A stretch of 64,000 bases of DNA from Ceriagrion tenellum (taxonomy: Eukaryota > Arthropoda > Insecta > Odonata > Coenagrionidae), in NCBI GenBank assembly GCA_963169105.1, contig OY720639.1:90006593-90070592 (forward strand), written 5' to 3'. This document shows positions 38,301 to 44,321 of the stretch, in pieces (within the stretch, counting starts at the first letter, position 1; each line of letters opens with the position of its first letter). Below the pieces are notes generated by a model that saw only the letters and a program-made list of their open reading frames with translations, was not told the origin of the DNA and made no database searches. The translations under genes and the position numbers were made by a program.

Positions 38301-41300
38301 CATTTGTGTTCTCGCAGAACGCCGAATTTCCTTATTTTTGGCATGATAGGCTAGAGTAGTGAGTCCAGTCATATCTTTCTCGTTTCAATTTTGCAAATGT
38401 TCATATGACTCTAAGATAACCTTAAACTTATTCGTGAGAATATAACTTCTCCATAAATATTATTATCCAGCATAAGTATCAGAATTACTGAGGGAGTTTA
38501 TTTAATTATTTCAATAAGTTTATTGAGTAACTACTGGGAAAATTGTCACCATTGTCATTTAACTCCCCAACGGAATAAAGGTAGTGCAAATGGCAATCAA
38601 CGAAGTTCCTAAGTTTTTCATGAAGTTCAATATTACTCGTAATGTGCTTGGGTGAAAGTCAACAATGCTGATTCCAACTAAATTATCGCTCAAAAAGTTT
38701 TCTCAGTTATTATTTGCTTAAAATATTTTTTTCAATCTTCCAACAGCTCTACACCGATGGCGCTTTCTTGTACGGAGCAGACCGTTCAGTAAAACTGATC
38801 TCCGCTGTGAGCAGATCACCCGTGTACTACTATCAATTCGTGTACCGAGGGCGCTTCGGTCACATGCCCGTTGAACCAGGCATGGACAGACCACCAGGTG
38901 AGAAATAGCCGAATGAGATGGTGTCGACACAAAATCGCTTAATCAGGAATTTGATCCTTTGAGAACTGTAGCCTCGCGGACCTTGAATAGGCATTTAAGG
39001 TAGTTTGAGCTAAATATCACTTTCCTTAGAAATCAATGAATTTGGTCTCATTTTAAAGAGAAATATCTCATTTTTCCAAATATACCAAAATATCATACCC
39101 TTATTTCATTACTTTCCGAGATATCTGCCAAAAAATACCAGCCATTTTACATGGGAAATGGTACGTGTATGCACTCCAGAGAGACGTTATTTACAGAATG
39201 AGGTATTTCTAACACTTATATGTCGTAAAAAAATAACAGCGCGTAGATCGTATGTTTTCTCAACTATTTTTAAAAATTAATCATATTGTCACCGCAATTG
39301 GTTCTTGGGTATCACAAAAAACCTTCCGTTTTGAAGGAGTTTCAAACGCACCGCGCGAAAAAATGAGTCAAGTAGACTTGTTTAGATATTTTCATTTAAT
39401 TACTTACAATTTCTGTCATAAAAAACTATATTATTGCACCATTAGCAATGCATTATTTAATTGATGTGTCCTACAACTGCTGAAATTAAAACGTATAATT
39501 CGAATATGGACTCTATTATGACTAGGGAACTATTTCGCTTGGACTACCTTAATGACCCCGTACCACGAGGGTAAAATAACTGCACTATAAATAAATGAGC
39601 AACTTCCACTGTAATTATATTAATTACGGCCGATTTCGTTTCGGCCGAATACCTGGAGATGCTGTATAAAGCGAAACTGGTTGTAATAAACATTATCACA
39701 GTGGAAGTAGCTCATTTTTTTAAGTTGTACTTATGTTCCATTTTCACTTTATCAGGCCTGAAATCACAGATTATGTTCGAGAGTAAATTATTCAATTCTA
39801 GCAAAATTCTGGCAAAAATCTTATGTAAGCACATGTTTCTTACTCAAAATAATACCTTAATATTCATTAACGTCATTATCATGTAAAATTATAGAGCATA
39901 TCATAGTTACATCAATAATGGGACACCTCGACAGCCAGGATTTATTAATAACAAACCAGCATGGATTCAGAAAAGGACGGTCTTGCGAAACTCAATTAGG
40001 TCTTTTAGTTCACGATATTTTAGTTTCCGGAGAAGGTAACGTACAGGTAGATGCAGCGTTTCTTGACTTTAGAAAAGCTTTTGACAAGGTTCCCCACTGT
40101 AAGTTACTCGCGAAGTTAGCATCATACGGAATAGATAGTAATATAGTAGGCTGGATAGGAGACTTCTTACATGAACGCGTTCAAAGGGTGGTATTAGATG
40201 GTGTCAGCTCCGGCGAAGTGAAAGTTACATCAGGTGTTCCCCAGGGAAGCGTGATAGGCCCAATTTTATTTCTTCTGTACGTAAACGACTTGAATAGTGT
40301 AGTAAAAAATAGCAAGTTCCGTCTTTTTGCCGATGATGCAGTAGTGTATAAGGAAATTAGAAATGAAGAGGACAGACAGTTTTTAGCTAAGGATTTAGAT
40401 GCGATTGATGATTGGTGTGATAGATGGCAACTAGAATTGAATTTGAAGAAATGCGCGATTATGAATTTTTGGAAAAAGAGTGGCTTTTCCCGGAATAATT
40501 ATTGCATCAAGGAAAACAAAATATGTAACGTAGATTCAATTAAATACTTAGGCGTCACCATCACTGAAGATATGTCATGGGGGAAACACATCAGGGAAGT
40601 AACTAGTGTAGCAAACCGTAGATTAGGATTCGTAAAAAGGGTTCTAGGCAAATGCGATGAGAGAGTACGAGAAAGAAGCTATTTTACACTCGTCAGGCCT
40701 CATTTAGAATATGCCGCTAGTATATGGGATCCGTACGAGGAAGGTATGATAAAAGAAATAGAGCGCGTGCAAAGGAGATCTGCTAGGTTTGTTAAAGGAC
40801 GTTATGATAATTGTATAAGTGTTACGAGCTTAATAGAAGAACTAGGCTGGGAATTACTATCAGTACGCAGGTTAAAATTTAGGTTGAACCTTTTAAGTAA
40901 ATTCGAAACAGAGTTGTTCACAGATGACGTTAGATATATATTGAGATCCCCTGCGTATTATGCTAGGTTTGATCATATTAACAAGATTAGAGAAATAGAT
41001 TGTCGTACCGATAGATTTAAAATGTCATTTTTCCCTCGTACTATAAGAGAGAGCAATAGGCAGCGTAGCAAAGGGATAGGTAGGTGAAATATAGTTAGAG
41101 TAGTCTGTAGTGTATGGCGCATGTTATAACAACCAGTAACCCCTTTCTTTATATGTAGATACTAACCATCTAGCTGCATGTGACCCCATTATCTAGCATG
41201 CCTTCATTAAATATCCTAGTTGCATGTCAATAGTGCATGTTTGGTGATCTTCACCCCCTGCCACACACCCTCGTGGTGGCTCGCAGGGTATCACGTAGAT

Positions 41301-44300
41301 GTAGATGTAGATGTAGGAACTAGTTTATGAAACTAGTGACTAATTTATGAAACATTTATTCGCGTTTAGGAGAAAAATTTTGCCTATGCCACGGAATTAT
41401 TTCGAATTATGTTCCCAGTGCTTAAGGCCGACGCGTTAAGATAGCATTATTTTTCCAAGAAACCAAATCGATAGCATGCAATTTTTTCACATCTATACCT
41501 ATATAATACAAATAACTACATGCATGCAAAGTTCCACGCAAATCTTTGCAAAAACGCAAATCGTATCAACCACCGCAACACGTAGGTAAACTGTCATAGC
41601 AGTGGACGAAGGCATTGTCACTTGCCATTCAAAATTCACTTAAATTGGCAGAAGAGGGAATCTTGGGTCGTTGAATGGAGATTACAGTACTTCTTTAAGC
41701 AAGCCAAAAAGAAATTTTCCGACCGAAATTCACTCATTAGAATCTGTTTATGCGTCAAACTTACCATTAATATTGTAATAAACTCTCACACACATGTTAA
41801 ATGATTTAAGATTTTCCCGGTGTATTATATTTAAATATCTTTCACGGGCTTCGCACCGGGTAATGCTTTCGTAATCCGCCGACATTTCGGAAAACGACTT
41901 GTTTTCCATTTTCAAGGGACGTGTTATTTCCGCCGTGACCACTATAACACTAAAATTAAACAAGCTGTCGATGCCCCAACAATGAAGGTTGGGATCCCTA
42001 TGATTGGCTGACGTGTTCCGCTGGCCGTTGAATTATTTTCTCGTCCTTTTAATACATTTGATCACTGGCCACCAGGTATTACTCAGTTGGAATCCGGTGT
42101 CTCTATTAAAATTGTGCGGATGCAATCGTATCTCGAAGAAAAACCCTTTGCCGCGCATACCGTTACTGGAACTGCATTATCAAAGAGGCCATCGAGATAC
42201 GATTGCATTCGCATATTTTTAATAGTGACACCGGATTCCAACTGAGTAATGCCTGGTGGCCAGTTATCAAATGTGTTAAAAGGACGAGAAAATGATTCAA
42301 CGGCCAGCGGAACACGTTAGCCTTTCATAGGGATCGCAACCTTTATTTTTGGGGCATCGACATCTTGTTTAATTTTAGTGTTATAGTGGTCACGGCGGAA
42401 ATGACACGTCCCTTGAAATTAGAAAAGTCGTTTTCCGAAACGTCGGCGGATTATGAAAACATTACCCGGTGCGAAGCCCGAGAAAGATATTGAAATTACA
42501 CACATATCATATTTAATTTTTCCCGTAACAAAAGTGAAGTGATGAGCCGTTTATCTTGAAATTTTGCTTGTAAGTACATGACAGTTAGATATTTACTAAT
42601 AAATAAAATGCAGTGATGTCAGTTTTGGGAGTAAGTTCGTTACCCTTCTCCTCCAAAACTACGGAACCGATTGACCTGAAAATTTTCATGAATCAATCTT
42701 ATATTCTAGGGAGTTCCATAGAGCTCTTGGCCTCCCAAAAGCTGAACAAATTCGAATTCAAAAAAGACACAATGATCCCATGAAATATTAATTTTTAGGC
42801 AATTTTTCCCGACTTCAGGGTTATATTCTTTCACAAAATTTAATTGGAATAAGAAAATTTAACTTGAACAATCATCGCACAAATTAAACTGTCAGTTAAT
42901 GGTTCCATTGTTTTAAAACTAATCGACTTTATTTCAAGAGTTTTATGAGACTGAACGGGTCTTTCCCGTTTGGAAAAAAATTAGTATAAGATTGGAAAGT
43001 AATAGTGTCTACTGTGTAGACTACTTCTTACTTCTATCCCTCCCATTGAGAATCAACGGGTAACTCTGATAACAGTGTATAACTAAGCCTGTGGTTTTAT
43101 GTATTTTGATTTCGCTACAGGAGCTGTTCATCACGATGACCTCATATATGTTTTTTACCCGAAAGACATATTTCCATTCTTTGAAAACGACTTTCCTGAG
43201 GCAGTTGTGTCGAAGCGGCTCGTGAAAATGTGGGCAGACTTTGCACGGACGGGGTGAGCAATTTTTTTAATTCTTACGATGAAGAGGTGTTCTTTTATCT
43301 ACTTGTGTATCTAACAACTATCATTATCCGTGCACATCTGTTTTATAAATGCCCACGATTTTCACAATATGAAATATTTAGATAAACAAAAGGAGTCACG
43401 TAATAAGTAAATACAGTAGTGTTGAACACAACCCAAGCCCAACTTCATCTGATCAAAAACGGGTATGATTCAAAACTTGCTTTACATGAGTGGGGAGAAC
43501 GACGTTAAATATCAATCCAGTGAAATATAATTTCTCCAAACAATTATTTTGGTATATTCACGAAAACTCACAAATATATATTGCAATTACAGTAAAAAAA
43601 TGAAATAAATGAGTATCCATTTCAGATATTGAAAACTGAAATAATAGGTAAAAAGAGGGTAAATACAACAGACCCTATCGTTAAGGCCGAGATCAACCCT
43701 TTCACCGCGATAGTCAACAAAAGTCGATCTGCAAATATTTGTGCTTCGCCGCAATGATCAACTTTAGTCCACGACCCTGAAAAAAACTTTTTCTTTGGCC
43801 GCGACAGTCGCCCGAAGTCTCTCACGCTACGTCCCTGTATTTGAACGCGGCAGTGGCGATCTCTGGTGGGGTATAATTGAATCAAGTGAACGCATAAAGA
43901 ATAAGAAAACGAAGAAAATAATACGAATATGACTTTCGTTTTTTCATTGTGAAATGACATTTTCTAAGAACGCTATTTGAAAACCAGATACGCCGTGAAA
44001 GCGTTAATGTCGGTATCGTTCATAGCTGTAGAGGCTACTAATTGTAAGCTGAAAATTTGATATTTTAAAACTGTCCTCCAATATCAATCTGCAAATCTCT
44101 CTAATACATATCTCTATCTACTGTCTCTGATATTCCAATCCCCACTTTCCAGGAACCCCACTCCTGACTCTCGGGAGGGTGACCCGATCGCTGTAAAGTG
44201 GATGCCGCACACTCCGAATGAACTCGCGTACTTGGAGATCGGAGAAAATCTCGAGATGAAGAGTGCCCTGAGACAGGAGAGGGCCGCCCTCTGGGAAGAG

Positions 44301-44321
44301 AACATTTACCCACATCCATGA
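13362..44321 (+). CDS. carboxylesterase B, complete ten-exon gene
   Basis: Type-B carboxylesterase (secreted alpha/beta-hydrolase). Ten exons (13362-13577, 22382-22519, 25354-25513, 30548-30733, 33787-33986, 36863-37034, 37226-37401, 38747-38897, 43121-43253, 44153-44321) total 1701 bp and splice in frame to 566 residues, usual for the family. Seen: hydrophobic N-terminus with likely cleavage after GAA near residue 22; TPLGAVRG; oxyanion hole H136-G137-G138; SEDCLFLNVY at 106-115; GYSAG with Ser217; GDTNNEW with Glu351; GAVHHDDL with His470. All three triad residues sit at the expected spacing. There is no C-terminal ER-retention signal. All introns are GT-AG. ATG 13362 was chosen because it heads the signal peptide. 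The substrate (xenobiotic, hormone or odorant esters) cannot be told. Confidence 0.93.
13675..14370. repeat. interspersed repeat of unknown class in intron 1 of B
   Basis: Begins near 'GTAATTTATAAGCAACTAGC' and ends with 'CGGTCCAGTCGTTTAGGAGG', 'GACATACACACGTACAGAAG' and TATATATAAAGATA. This end is the style of SINE/RTE-type arthropod repeats. No tRNA-like head or ORF of note. Confidence 0.4.
14478..14504 (-). repeat. solitary hammerhead-like core motif
   Basis: Read on -: CTGGGGA-T, perfect hairpin GACAC-GCC-GTGTC, then GAAAC. It matches the core at the tips of the fold-back elements, with a G for the sixth-position A. Confidence 0.6.
14688..15365. repeat. fold-back element 3, two hammerhead-like cores
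   Basis: Arms of about 215 bp (14688-14901 and 15149-15365) around a spacer of about 250 bp. Both contain AATATTGAACAATAA-type and AGCTTAATATTGAAC-type sequence in opposite orientation. The right arm has CTGAGGA-T-GCCAA-TATAT-TTGGC-GAAACG (15263-15292); the left arm has the decayed mirror (14753-14782). Confidence 0.78.
15858..16458 (+). repeat. direct repeat of about 133 bp just upstream of the PHD LINE
   Basis: 15858-15992 and 16327-16458 are about 90% alike: both have CATGGACATAGTTCCGT, CCTCCATTGCAACAAATTC and 'CAATATTGTTGCATTAAAAA'. The second copy ends where the LINE ORF1 region begins. It could be 5' UTR monomers of the LINE or an older repeat at its insertion site. Confidence 0.65.
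16505..17452 (+). CDS. PHD LINE ORF1: PHD zinc finger, coiled coil, nucleic-acid binding
   Basis: 315 residues from ATG 16505 (context GCCATGC); the frame is open upstream but has no ATG. Residues 1-53 form a PHD-type Cys4-His-Cys3 finger: CGKCG, CGDCHEQYHLDC, WHCGSC. Residues 85-160 are a heptad-rich coiled coil (LNEILARIK to HVNQIEQEA). The rest resembles the RRM-like/C-terminal domain of LINE ORF1 proteins (VVEIQGVPYC, DIDFVYRVG, RPPIIVLRF, FINEALT, YLWIRGGRIYVRKRDGG). It should bind element RNA and act as a chaperone. The frame is intact. Confidence 0.88.
   Translation: MPNCGKCGQVVKRGKSSIVSCGDCHEQYHLDCSSMTEEDLRTLEGLQRPWHCGSCLMQKRSMRGDNTPVKSSDDLTGAEPVAATLNEILARIKCLQDEQGEIIKSLLWCEESISDLNKSLSEVKSAITNLNEKLENTIGDLRQLQKRVFELDKHVNQIEQEAKKNVVEIQGVPYCKGELLSAIIHEIGLSQGVKVEAADIDFVYRVGTQSDSHRPPIIVLRFLRHSTASEFLSRRRVKRDLNTRDIGIDNLPSQPIFINEALTQWNRKLYAKSRELKRADKFKYLWIRGGRIYVRKRDGGERSVITCLEDLSNFN
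17453..20328 (+). pseudogene. PHD LINE ORF2: endonuclease plus reverse transcriptase, broken
   Basis: The ATG follows the ORF1 stop directly (TAAATG) in the same frame. Endonuclease 17453-18106: FSHVNAQSLF, VSESWLN, GRVGGGVGVYL, VIYRPPKTG, CGDLNIDML. A TAA at 18104-18106 breaks the frame, which then continues to 18394; frameshifts follow near 18394 and 18920. The RT (18924-20219) has ARPIAKK-like, FRPIALL, YQSGFRKHFSTRTALL, QFDLSKAFDSVYHD, CGVPHGLILGPLLF, FYADDLHIYI. A last frameshift near 20185 moves the C-terminus (SSCKLLNSLPDSIKFS) to another frame ending at 20328. At least four lesions, so no active ORF2. Confidence 0.87.
20525..21230 (+). mobile_element. another LINE 3' end nested in the PHD LINE 3' UTR
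   Basis: The RT C-terminal tail signature is spread over two frames: LTADLIFIYNILN, then NFKVPSRPTRSHPLLHTPIP and FHLSSLLNSLPSHID. It ends in AAATAAATAAATAAATA and a long AT run (21155-21230), which is probably its expanded tail. PHD LINE 3' UTR sequence resumes at 21231. Confidence 0.6.
21155..21230. repeat. (AT)n microsatellite
   Basis: About 76 bp of pure AT dinucleotide adjoining a TAAA repeat. Likely expanded from a LINE tail. Confidence 0.95.
21416..21475 (+). pseudogene. partial copy of esterase B exon 2 end with donor site
   Basis: About 55 bp matching 22461-22525: both have GGATTGTCTTTTCCTC, then TCTACTCCACAAAGGTAACG, including the splice donor. It would encode QDCLFLDFYSTK in place of EDCLFLNVYSTK. 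The acceptor and 5' two-thirds of the exon are missing, so it cannot replace the true exon. It lies 20 bp after the PHD LINE end. Confidence 0.75.
22205..22275 (+). repeat. degenerate LINE tail (F2-like)
   Basis: 'GAATCACCCCGTGCCACGCA', then CAGGTGGCT and CACGGTATTCTGTAGACAT is a decayed version of the common tail. No coding remains. Confidence 0.5.
22382..22519 (+). CDS. esterase B exon 2
   Basis: Acceptor 'AATTTTTAAG', donor GTAACG. 138 bp, phase 0 on both sides. Encodes PPVPNLETWDGIKNATEDG and SEDCLFLNVYSTK, a conserved esterase block with Cys94 and Cys109, probably disulfide-bonded. Confidence 0.93.
22606..23517 (+). mobile_element. LINE family F1, 5'-truncated copy in intron 2 of B
   Basis: The frame at 22646-23110 is the RT C-terminus (KYLGVTITEDMSWGKHIRE, VRPHLEYVASIWDPYEEG); it is stopped at 23110 where others read KFETELF. 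The usual 3' UTR and GTAGATGTAGATG tail follow. About 95% like the copy at 607-1476 by eye. Confidence 0.88.
24210..24815 (+). mobile_element. LINE family F3, 3' part
   Basis: 24213-24521 encodes an RT C-terminus (VTDVLQKLGWGSLSDRRLK, LLSKFRTDLF, IREIDCRTDRFKMSLFPRS). The 3' UTR ends CTGTGGTGACTAGCAGGGTA and AAGTAGAAGCAT. Diverged from F1 but clearly related. Confidence 0.78.
25026..25300 (+). mobile_element. LINE family F1, 3' UTR-only copy
   Basis: Starts at CCGCGTACTATAAGAGAGA and runs through 'CACCCCCTGCCACA' to 'CAGGGTATTACGTAGATG'. It ends about 55 bp before exon 3 of esterase B. Preceded by short repeats of AGGTACTATA-type sequence. Confidence 0.85.
25354..25513 (+). CDS. esterase B exon 3 (oxyanion hole)
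   Basis: Acceptor 'TTATTTTGCAG', donor GTGAGC. 160 bp, phase 0 in, phase 1 out. Encodes FPVLVFLHHGGWYEM with the HGG oxyanion motif at 136-138, then LMDEDIVLVTLNNRLGALG. Confidence 0.93.
25693..26116 (+). mobile_element. LINE family F3, 3' fragment
   Basis: Matches 24370-24815: 'TATCTTACGAACTCCAAC', then IREIDCRTERYKMSFFPRA-type coding with a stop, and a 3' UTR ending CAAACACCCTTGTGGAGGC. It joins directly to Penelope-like terminal sequence. Confidence 0.72.
26117..26340 (+). repeat. probable Penelope-like terminal sequence with two hammerhead-like cores
   Basis: Core 1 (26117-26152): TTGAAAA-G, stem GTTGC/GCAAT, then CGAAACC-TAGG-TC. Core 2 (26207-26243): CTGAAGA-G, perfect stem GGCTAC-TTT-GTAGCC, then GAAA, a palindromic TACGCGTA and TTC. 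Both have the same orientation. They resemble the core just after the Penelope-like remnant at 63454. Confidence 0.6.
26377..26471 (+). repeat. two tandem hairpin units
   Basis: The unit CATCCTTAGCGGGGTCYCAT, TAGCCCTGTGAAGGATCC occurs twice about 49 bp apart. Each can fold with ATCCTT against AAGGAT. No known site is recognised. Confidence 0.7.
27393..27430 (-). repeat. hammerhead-like core, decayed
   Basis: Read on -: CTGAGGA, then a loose AGC/GCT hairpin, then GAAACGTCG. One solitary copy with several extra nucleotides before GAAAC. Confidence 0.4.
27450..27725 (+). mobile_element. TTAA-flanked TIR element, copy 2 (left part)
   Basis: Begins GGTAGTTTAAGCGAG after TTAA (27446-27449) and follows copy 1 through 'TTAAATGAAAATATCTAAAT' to 'GACTGCGGTGATA', where homology ends. 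The right half is lost. Confidence 0.75.
27726..28575. other. intron 3 of esterase B, no firm feature
   Basis: Mostly AT-rich. 28267-28578 on - has two overlapping open frames, one reading SSIPTIYSAIKLASVTQIF and HDESVRRKAMSHLPRG. It looks coding-like but I do not recognise it; it may be a decayed exon or an unknown repeat. Confidence 0.35.
28576..28790 (-). mobile_element. LINE family F2 fragment with internal deletion
   Basis: On +, the tail 'CATCCACGAAATACCGTGCG' fuses at once to 'TATTATGGTACCC', which in other F2 copies lies about 400 bp further in. The RT C-terminus remnant (28601-28789) follows. Confidence 0.65.
28800..29880. other. intron 3 of esterase B, unclassified repeat-like DNA
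   Basis: 29100-29530 is unusually GC-rich for an intron and contains 'GGGGGACTATTTTACCTCCG'; 29533-29772 on - opens a 79-residue frame rich in Ser, Thr and Glu. No domain recognised. Possibly a transposon gag-like or accessory fragment. Confidence 0.3.
29888..30052. repeat. fold-back element 4 with hammerhead-like core
   Basis: The arms contain CACAATGAATTGTAATGACTT and AAGTCATTAAAATTCATTGTG in opposite orientation. On + the centre has CTGATGA-T-GACG-TTAA-ACGTC-AAAAC (29970-29995); the - strand has the mirror with an intact GAAAC (29947-29970). Confidence 0.85.
30053..30547. other. end of intron 3 of esterase B
   Basis: No recognised element. A 92-residue frame on - (30059-30337) is without known domain. 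A pyrimidine-rich tract precedes the exon 4 acceptor. Confidence 0.4.
30548..30733 (+). CDS. esterase B exon 4 (nucleophile Ser)
   Basis: Acceptor 'TTTTTAAG', donor GTCAGC. 186 bp, phase 1 in and out. Encodes GFLSTGDSVVLGN, LKDQLLALKWVRDNIESFGG and GYSAGAAS with nucleophile Ser217. Tyr replaces the usual Glu or Gln before Ser. Confidence 0.94.
30734..32013. other. AT-rich part of intron 4 of esterase B
   Basis: Long A/T-rich DNA with no ORF or family motif recognised. A small inverted pair around 31590-31670 (CCAGGAGCCA and GCCTGCC-type) is not convincing. Confidence 0.45.
32014..32275 (-). mobile_element. LINE family F4, 3' tail copy
   Basis: Starts CATCTACATCTACATCTACG and continues 'CAAGCCACCCAAAGGGTGTG' through the F4 UTR to 'AATATCATGCATAAATAAGA'. 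No coding part. Confidence 0.82.
32290..33585 (+). mobile_element. LINE family F5 copy, split by an F1 insertion
   Basis: RT C-terminus up to 32490 (VRPHLEHAAIISDPCHKG), resuming at 33113 (LTKKINKIHRKSARFVKNC, then LRSEALETRRQHARLSVFE). The tail at about 33540-33585 is 'GTGGCGGCTCGCAGGGCAG' plus TATATAGATATAG. AAAGGT on both sides of the F1 insert looks like its target-site duplication. A 56-bp tandem duplication (32409-32490) contains CATTTCGGACCCCTGTCATA twice. Confidence 0.78.
32491..33112 (+). mobile_element. LINE family F1 copy nested in F5
   Basis: Begins within RT (VQRRSARFVKGRYDNCISV), has LLSERRLKFWLNLL and IREIDCRTDRF, then the 3' UTR with an extra 'TAGTAACTAATA'-type repeat shared with the 9084-12130 copy, and the standard tail. 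The frame is shifted near 32745. Confidence 0.86.
33787..33986 (+). CDS. esterase B exon 5
   Basis: Acceptor 'TTTGGCAG', donor GTGAGT. 200 bp, phase 1 in, phase 0 out. Encodes GLFHRAISSSGSALSAWAI and SRQIVDCLQGKDAEEIAKS, the helix region after the nucleophile. Confidence 0.93.
33975..34041 (+). repeat. 40-bp tandem duplication across the exon 5 donor
   Basis: TTTGGCCTGAGGGTG plus GT, A and TCTTCT occurs at 33975 and 34015. The second copy has a weaker potential donor (GTGCGT); its use would add 40 nt and shift the frame. Confidence 0.8.
34100..34520 (-). pseudogene. LINE reverse-transcriptase C-terminal remnant
   Basis: On -, 34410-34290 reads KRLLSFEAWCYRRVLNVSW, then RKTTEEILERA with stops further on. 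This is the C-terminal 'EAWCYRR' region common in RTE/CR1-type elements. Decayed. Confidence 0.65.
34627..34762. repeat. (TA)n/(TATG)n microsatellite ending in poly-T
   Basis: About 120 bp of TA and TATATG units followed by a run of 16-17 T. Left border of fold-back element 5. Confidence 0.95.
34800..35055. repeat. fold-back element 5, about 110-bp arms, tRNA-like loop
   Basis: The arms (34800-34911 and 34943-35055) differ at about five positions. The loop of about 32 nt contains GAGGTTCGATTCCCGG and TCCAGTCGAATTTTTT, a box-B-like and terminator-like block shared with the tRNA-like segment at 12131-12203. Flanked by TA microsatellites on both sides. A transcript would form a very stable hairpin. 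Confidence 0.9.
35051..35110. repeat. (TA)n microsatellite
   Basis: About 60 bp of TA, right border of fold-back element 5. Confidence 0.95.
35226..35309. repeat. (TA)n microsatellite
   Basis: About 83 bp of TA. Open frames through it are artefacts of the repeat. Confidence 0.95.
35590..35965 (+). pseudogene. degenerate LINE C-terminal fragment
   Basis: In shifting frames: EERKFLNEIRDRQ-like, then VGEWRKLLGAMDCL and DRVLLIG-like text, as at the end of many CR1/RTE-type ORFs (region with RLKKSRSYAEA). No intact frame. Confidence 0.55.
36278..36778 (-). pseudogene. LINE reverse-transcriptase C-terminus
   Basis: A 166-residue open frame: KTFLWSVALYGSE, KAFETWWWRRMLKIKWTE, RRTRWFGHTLRQNG, EGKVPRGRPKNNFIDQI. 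This is the typical C-terminal part of RTE-like RT proteins ('RxWFGHxxR', 'RGRP'). No N-terminal RT motifs remain. It lies 85 bp before exon 6 of esterase B on the other strand. Confidence 0.85.
36863..37034 (+). CDS. esterase B exon 6 (catalytic Glu)
   Basis: Acceptor 'CACGCCACAG', donor GTAAGT. 172 bp, phase 0 in, phase 1 out. Encodes WQYDPLVIFAPVIEAVG and VPWLTGDTNNEWMRR with catalytic Glu351; the family motif is usually G-x-x-x-x-E-G, and here Trp follows the Glu. Confidence 0.93.
37226..37401 (+). CDS. esterase B exon 7
   Basis: Acceptor 'TGCATTTCAG', donor GTGAGT; the intron before it is only 191 bp. 176 bp, phase 1 in, phase 0 out. Encodes ILDNETCLEDLSQNFERVAP and RQLNDFYFPEGINKESLQP. 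Confidence 0.92.
37428..37712. mobile_element. chimeric retro-insertion: F1 antisense RT plus F4 sense tail
   Basis: A short CATCTACATCTAC stub (37428) leads to an antisense F1 RT fragment (37455-37580, encoding SGEVKVSSGVPQGSVIGPI on -). This fuses at 'AACGCATGTGTGGTACGCTG' to an F4 tail in + sense, ending 'GGGTATGACGCAGATGAAG'. Begins 27 bp after exon 7. Confidence 0.75.
37838..38220 (-). mobile_element. LINE family F1, 3' copy
   Basis: Starts with CATCTACATCTACGAAATAC at 37838, has the full F1 3' UTR, and is truncated just inside the RT C-terminus near 'TTTAACGTCACCTGTGA'. In intron 7 of esterase B. Confidence 0.86.
38747..38897 (+). CDS. esterase B exon 8
   Basis: Acceptor 'CTTCCAACAG', donor GTGAGA. 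151 bp, phase 0 in, phase 1 out. Encodes LYTDGAFLYGADRSVKLIS and SPVYYYQFVYRGRFGHMPV, the esterase strand-helix block before the His loop. Confidence 0.93.
38999..39548 (-). mobile_element. TTAA-flanked TIR element, copy 3 (complete)
   Basis: 550 bp between TTAA duplications (38995-38998 and 39549-39552). The ends are GGTAGTTTGAGC and, reverse-complemented, GGTAGTCCAAGC. The interior aligns in reverse with 7158-7721 over its length, including 'GTCACCGCAATTGGTTCTTG'. No ORF for transposase. Confidence 0.85.
39593..39730. repeat. short fold-back with hammerhead-like core
   Basis: The arms are AAATGAGCAACTTCCACTGT and ACAGTGGAAGTAGCTCATTT. Between them are a GGCCGATTTCGTTTCGGCC hairpin and CTGGAGA-T-GC...GC-GAAAC (39652-39680). 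Confidence 0.7.
39880..41313 (+). mobile_element. LINE family F1, 1.4-kb copy with open RT frame
   Basis: 5'-truncated within RT; the frame is open from the left edge through the RT C-terminus (39918-41087), followed by the 3' UTR and (GTAGAT)n tail. It is the best-preserved RT of the family in the window. In intron 8 of esterase B, same strand. Confidence 0.9.
39918..41087 (+). pseudogene. F1 LINE reverse transcriptase, N-terminally truncated, no stops
   Basis: 389 residues without a stop: NQHGFRKGRSCETQLGLL, FLDFRKAFDKVPHCKLLA, SGVPQGSVIGPILFLLYVND, catalytic FADDAVVY, then the thumb and C-terminal region (KYLGVTITEDMSWGKHIRE, VRPHLEYAASIWDPYEEG, IREIDCRTDRFKMSFFPR). It lacks the endonuclease and RT motifs 0 to 2, so it cannot move itself. 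The intact frame suggests a recent insertion. Confidence 0.87.
41834..42491. repeat. fold-back element 6, about 300-bp arms
   Basis: The arms 41834-42136 and 42192-42491 are near-identical inverses (for example CCACCAGGTATTACTCAGTT against AACTGAGTAATGCCTGGTGG), with a loop of about 55 bp. Each outer arm has a core: 41882-41916 on - and 42412-42449 on + (TTGAAA..., stem GAAAA/TTTTC, GAAAYGTCGGCGG). The largest inverted repeat in the window, in intron 8 of esterase B. Confidence 0.92.
42500..43120. other. end of intron 8 of esterase B
   Basis: Contains 'CTCCAAAACTACGGAACCGA' and 'TTGACCTGAAAATTTTCATG', a phrase typical of old arthropod interspersed repeats, but I cannot assign the class. No ORF. 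Confidence 0.35.
43121..43253 (+). CDS. esterase B exon 9 (catalytic His)
   Basis: Acceptor 'TTTCGCTACAG', donor GTGAGC. 133 bp, phase 1 in, phase 2 out. Encodes GAVHHDDLIYVFYPKDIF with His470, then FPEAVVSKRLVKMWADFARTG. Confidence 0.94.
43254..44152. other. intron 9 of esterase B
   Basis: No repeat family recognised. A 112-residue frame on - (43622-43960) has no known domain. The stretch 43680-43880 is GC-richer than its surroundings. Confidence 0.4.
44153..44321 (+). CDS. esterase B terminal exon 10
   Basis: Acceptor 'CCCCACTTTCCAG', stop TGA at 44319-44321. Encodes GNPTPDSREGDPIAVKWMP, NELAYLEIGENLEMKSALR and a short end ENIYPHP. No HDEL or KDEL, so secretion is expected. Confidence 0.93.
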
